From assembly GCA_964623895.1 (NCBI GenBank), contig CAZUWA010000047.1, positions 1 to 6,846 on the forward strand: a DNA stretch of 6,846 bases, in the 5' to 3' direction. Below, one piece after another: positions 5,350 to 6,846 of this stretch. A program made the position numbers and the translations under genes. The stretch is from UBA11512 sp964623895. Lineage in GTDB: Bacteria; Bacillota; Clostridia; Oscillospirales; CAG-272. Within the stretch, counting starts at the first letter, position 1. Each line of letters starts with the position of its first letter. The notes under the pieces were generated by a model that ran no database searches, was not told where the DNA came from, and was given only the letters and a program-made list of their open reading frames with translations.

Positions 5350-6608
5350 GATTTTGTTCCTCCTGATTCTTTCTGTCGATCATTTACAGTCACCTCCAAG
5401 AAGGTTGTTCGATGTTGGGCAACTGCTGTGACGGTGATGGTGATGCCTTGATATTCAAAGCTGTCGCCTTGATACGGCACTTTATCAAGTTTTTTGATGA
5501 TCCAGCTGTTCAGTGTGTTGCTTTCGTTTTCATCAGAAATTCCGAAAAATTCGAAGAATTCATCTAGCGCCACGCTTGCTGACACACGATATGTAGTATC
5601 GTTCAATTTTTTGAAGGTTTCCGTCACCTCATCGTGTTCATCCCAGATGTCACCGACCAACTCTTCAAGGATGTCCTCCATGGTGACGATGCCGACGGTG
5701 CCGCCGTATTCGTCAATGACGACCGAAATGTGGACTTTCTTTGTCTGCATTTCTCTGAGGATATCGACGATCGAACTTTCTCGTGTGACATATACAGGAG
5801 GGGACATGATGGCGGCAAGACTTTTTGGGGTAATGCCTGTTCCGCTGTACAGATCTTTGTGGTGAATGACACCGATAATGTGGTCGATCGAGTCTTTATA
5901 GACAAGCAATCTGGAATAGCGGGATTTTGTGAATTTATCGGCAATCTCTTCTTTGGTGGCAGTGATCGGTACGCCTTCCAAATCGACGCGATGGGTGAGG
6001 ATATCTTCGGCAGTACAGTCTGTGAACTCAATGGCGTTGTGCAAAAGTTCGCTTTCCTCAGCATCAATGCTTCCGCTTTGCTGTACTTCGTCAACGAGCG
6101 TCAAAAGTTCTTCTTGAGATATCCTGTTATCCGATTCGAGACGCAGGACTTTGGAGACTGCCTTTTTCCAATAGGAAAAGAGAACGGTAACAGGCGTGAG
6201 TAACACCATTAAAACCTTCATGAATGGTGCGGAAAACATGGCAAATTTTTCAGGGCAGTCTTTGGCAATACTTTTGGGGGTGACTTCTCCGAAGATCAGC
6301 ACGGCAACGGTTACAACAGCTGTCGATATGGTTGCTCCGATATCTCCAAAAAGACTGACAAAAAGGACTGTGCCGATGGAAGCACTTGCAATATTGACGA
6401 TATTATTGCCGATGAGGATGGTAGAGATCAAACGGTCGTATTGCTCGCTTAAAGAATAGGCAAGCCTTGCTTGCTTTTGCTTGTTTCCTTTTTCGCAAAG
6501 GGTTTTTAGCCTTGTTCTATTTAAGGAAGAAAATGCGGTTTCGGTGGCGGAAAAGTAGGCAGAAAAGCAAATCAGCACTACAATCAATATGATATAATAG
6601 CCGGTCAT
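5346..6608 (-). CDS. CNNM/CorC (HlyC/CorC, TlyC-like) family membrane protein with CBS pair
   Basis: A 420-residue protein of full family length and first gene of the minus-strand operon. Residues 1 to about 185 form the CNNM (DUF21) membrane domain, with SATETAF at 20-26, LIGNNIVNI at 65-73 and FGEVTPKSIA at 106-115. Two CBS domains follow at about 200-260 and 265-325, the second ending in DEYGGTVGIVTMEDILEE (299-316) and then LVGDIWDE. A CorC_HlyC-type C-terminal domain lies at about 335-408. Characterised CNNM/CorC proteins are Mg2+ transporters, probably Na+-coupled, whose CBS pair binds ATP; old 'hemolysin' names are misleading. The ATG (6608-6606) is preceded by AAGGAG at 6618-6623, 9 bases away. 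Its stop overlaps the first CHR start. Divalent-cation transport is inferred from the family; the link to CHR transport is inferred from the operon. Confidence 0.95.
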   Translation of the reverse strand: MTGYYIILIVVLICFSAYFSATETAFSSLNRTRLKTLCEKGNKQKQARLAYSLSEQYDRLISTILIGNNIVNIASASIGTVLFVSLFGDIGATISTAVVTVAVLIFGEVTPKSIAKDCPEKFAMFSAPFMKVLMVLLTPVTVLFSYWKKAVSKVLRLESDNRISQEELLTLVDEVQQSGSIDAEESELLHNAIEFTDCTAEDILTHRVDLEGVPITATKEEIADKFTKSRYSRLLVYKDSIDHIIGVIHHKDLYSGTGITPKSLAAIMSPPVYVTRESSIVDILREMQTKKVHISVVIDEYGGTVGIVTMEDILEELVGDIWDEHDEVTETFKKLNDTTYRVSASVALDEFFEFFGISDENESNTLNSWIIKKLDKVPYQGDSFEYQGITITVTAVAQHRTTFLEVTVNDRQKESGGTKS

Positions 6609-6627
6609 TTATATAAACTCCTTAAAA

Positions 6628-6744
6628 TCATCTACAGATTTTTTGTCGAATGCTGAAAAGAAAAAGATTTCTTTCCGGCAGAAAAGGAGCCCGATTATTT
6701 TTAGGATTTACAGGGGTTCTTCGCGCATGACTGTCGCTGTCCAT
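6628..6744 (-). CDS. Possible 38-residue ORF upstream of the CNNM/CorC gene
   Basis: On the minus strand an ATG (6744-6742) follows GAAAGGAA with about 7 bases of spacing and opens a 38-codon frame ending in TGA (6630-6628), 19 bases before the CNNM/CorC ATG. The predicted peptide is rich in Arg, Asn and Pro (begins MDSDSHARR, ends RQKICR) and has no recognised motif, signal or membrane segment. It could be a small protein, a leader peptide coupled to the operon, or chance; the codons for Arg are mixed (CGA, AGA, CGG), which argues for chance. Confidence 0.22.
   Translation of the reverse strand: MDSDSHARRTPVNPKNNRAPFLPERNLFLFSIRQKICR
6644..6650 (+). promoter_or_regulatory. Spo0A-box-like heptamer upstream of the CNNM/CorC-CHR operon
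   Basis: TGTCGAA is preceded by a run of T (TTTTTTGTCGAA), a very good match to the extended Spo0A box. It lies 36-42 bases before the CNNM/CorC start codon, in the only gene-poor region that could hold the operon promoter. I could not place convincing -35 and -10 boxes around it, so activation or repression cannot be predicted. Confidence 0.38.
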
Positions 6745-6782
6745 TGGTTGTTCCTTTCGTTTGAATAAATGATTTAAATTGT

Positions 6783-6845
6783 TTAAAAAAACCAGTCATA
6801 GCGCCGACTACGACCGAGTTTGGTAAAAAGAACCAATTCTTTTAT
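6783..6845 (-). CDS. Possible C-terminal tail of a minus-strand gene entering from the right edge
   Basis: One minus-strand frame is open from the edge to TAA (6785-6783). It would encode 20 residues ending LGRSRRYDWFF. The composition is protein-like, and the position fits a gene upstream of the CNNM/CorC operon. The stretch is too short to identify, and the opposite strand is also open over most of it, though without a start codon. Low confidence. Confidence 0.2.
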   Translation of the reverse strand: MKELVLFTKLGRSRRYDWFF

Positions 6846-6846
6846 C

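Noticed and set aside
5634..6203. A 189-codon plus-strand frame opposite the CNNM/CorC gene
   Set aside because: It is antisense to strongly conserved CBS and CNNM motifs, and no family features are seen in its product.
6701..6799. A 32-codon minus-strand ORF with two Cys near its end
   Set aside because: There is no ribosome binding site before the ATG, and it overlaps the putative gene tail and the better-supported 38-codon ORF.
6765..6846. A plus-strand open frame at the right edge reading PVIAPTTTEFGKKN
   Set aside because: It has no ATG, GTG or TTG after the last in-frame stop at 6762, and it sits on A/T-rich sequence. A real gene start there is not supported.

Overview
The window looks like chromosomal DNA of a low-to-medium GC Gram-positive bacterium, most likely a Clostridia-type Bacillota. 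The support is strong AGGAGG-type ribosome binding sites, an LPETG sortase-anchored surface protein, rho-independent terminators with long perfect stems, a DUF1538/PII-like gene pair, and intergenic copies of TGTCGAA/TTCGACA, the Spo0A-box heptamer. No mobile element, CRISPR array, tRNA or rRNA was seen.

Layout. (1) At 3-1423 (+), the 3' part of a C39-like papain-fold cysteine peptidase overlaps by 4 bases a secreted, LPXTG-anchored protein of unknown function. (2) At 1424-1849 is a gene-free stretch holding an imperfect hairpin, a strong terminator, an extended -10 promoter, a Spo0A-like heptamer and a long leader with a terminator-like hairpin. (3) At 1850-4038 (+) is a two-gene operon: a membrane protein made of two DUF1538 repeats, then a cytoplasmic protein made of two PII-like halves. 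(4) At 4039-4216 is a convergent intergenic region with two terminators and two small dyads. (5) At 4217-6608 is a minus-strand operon, transcribed right to left: a CNNM/CorC-type membrane protein with a CBS pair, then two short chromate-transporter (CHR) subunits. (6) At 6609-6846 is the upstream region of that operon. It holds a Spo0A-like heptamer, a possible 38-residue ORF and a possible C-terminal gene tail running in from the right edge. No convincing promoter was found there.

How the genes may work together. The DUF1538/PII pair resembles the AmtB-GlnK and SbtA-SbtB arrangements, in which a small trimeric PII-type protein gates a membrane transporter. Both partners are internally duplicated here, and charge distribution suggests that the two DUF1538 halves have opposite membrane orientation, as in many secondary transporters. 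This is the most interesting system in the window; its substrate cannot be told from sequence. The minus-strand operon joins a putative divalent-cation transporter to a heterodimeric CHR anion transporter. All four gene-gene junctions inside operons are ATGA overlaps, which points to translational coupling throughout.
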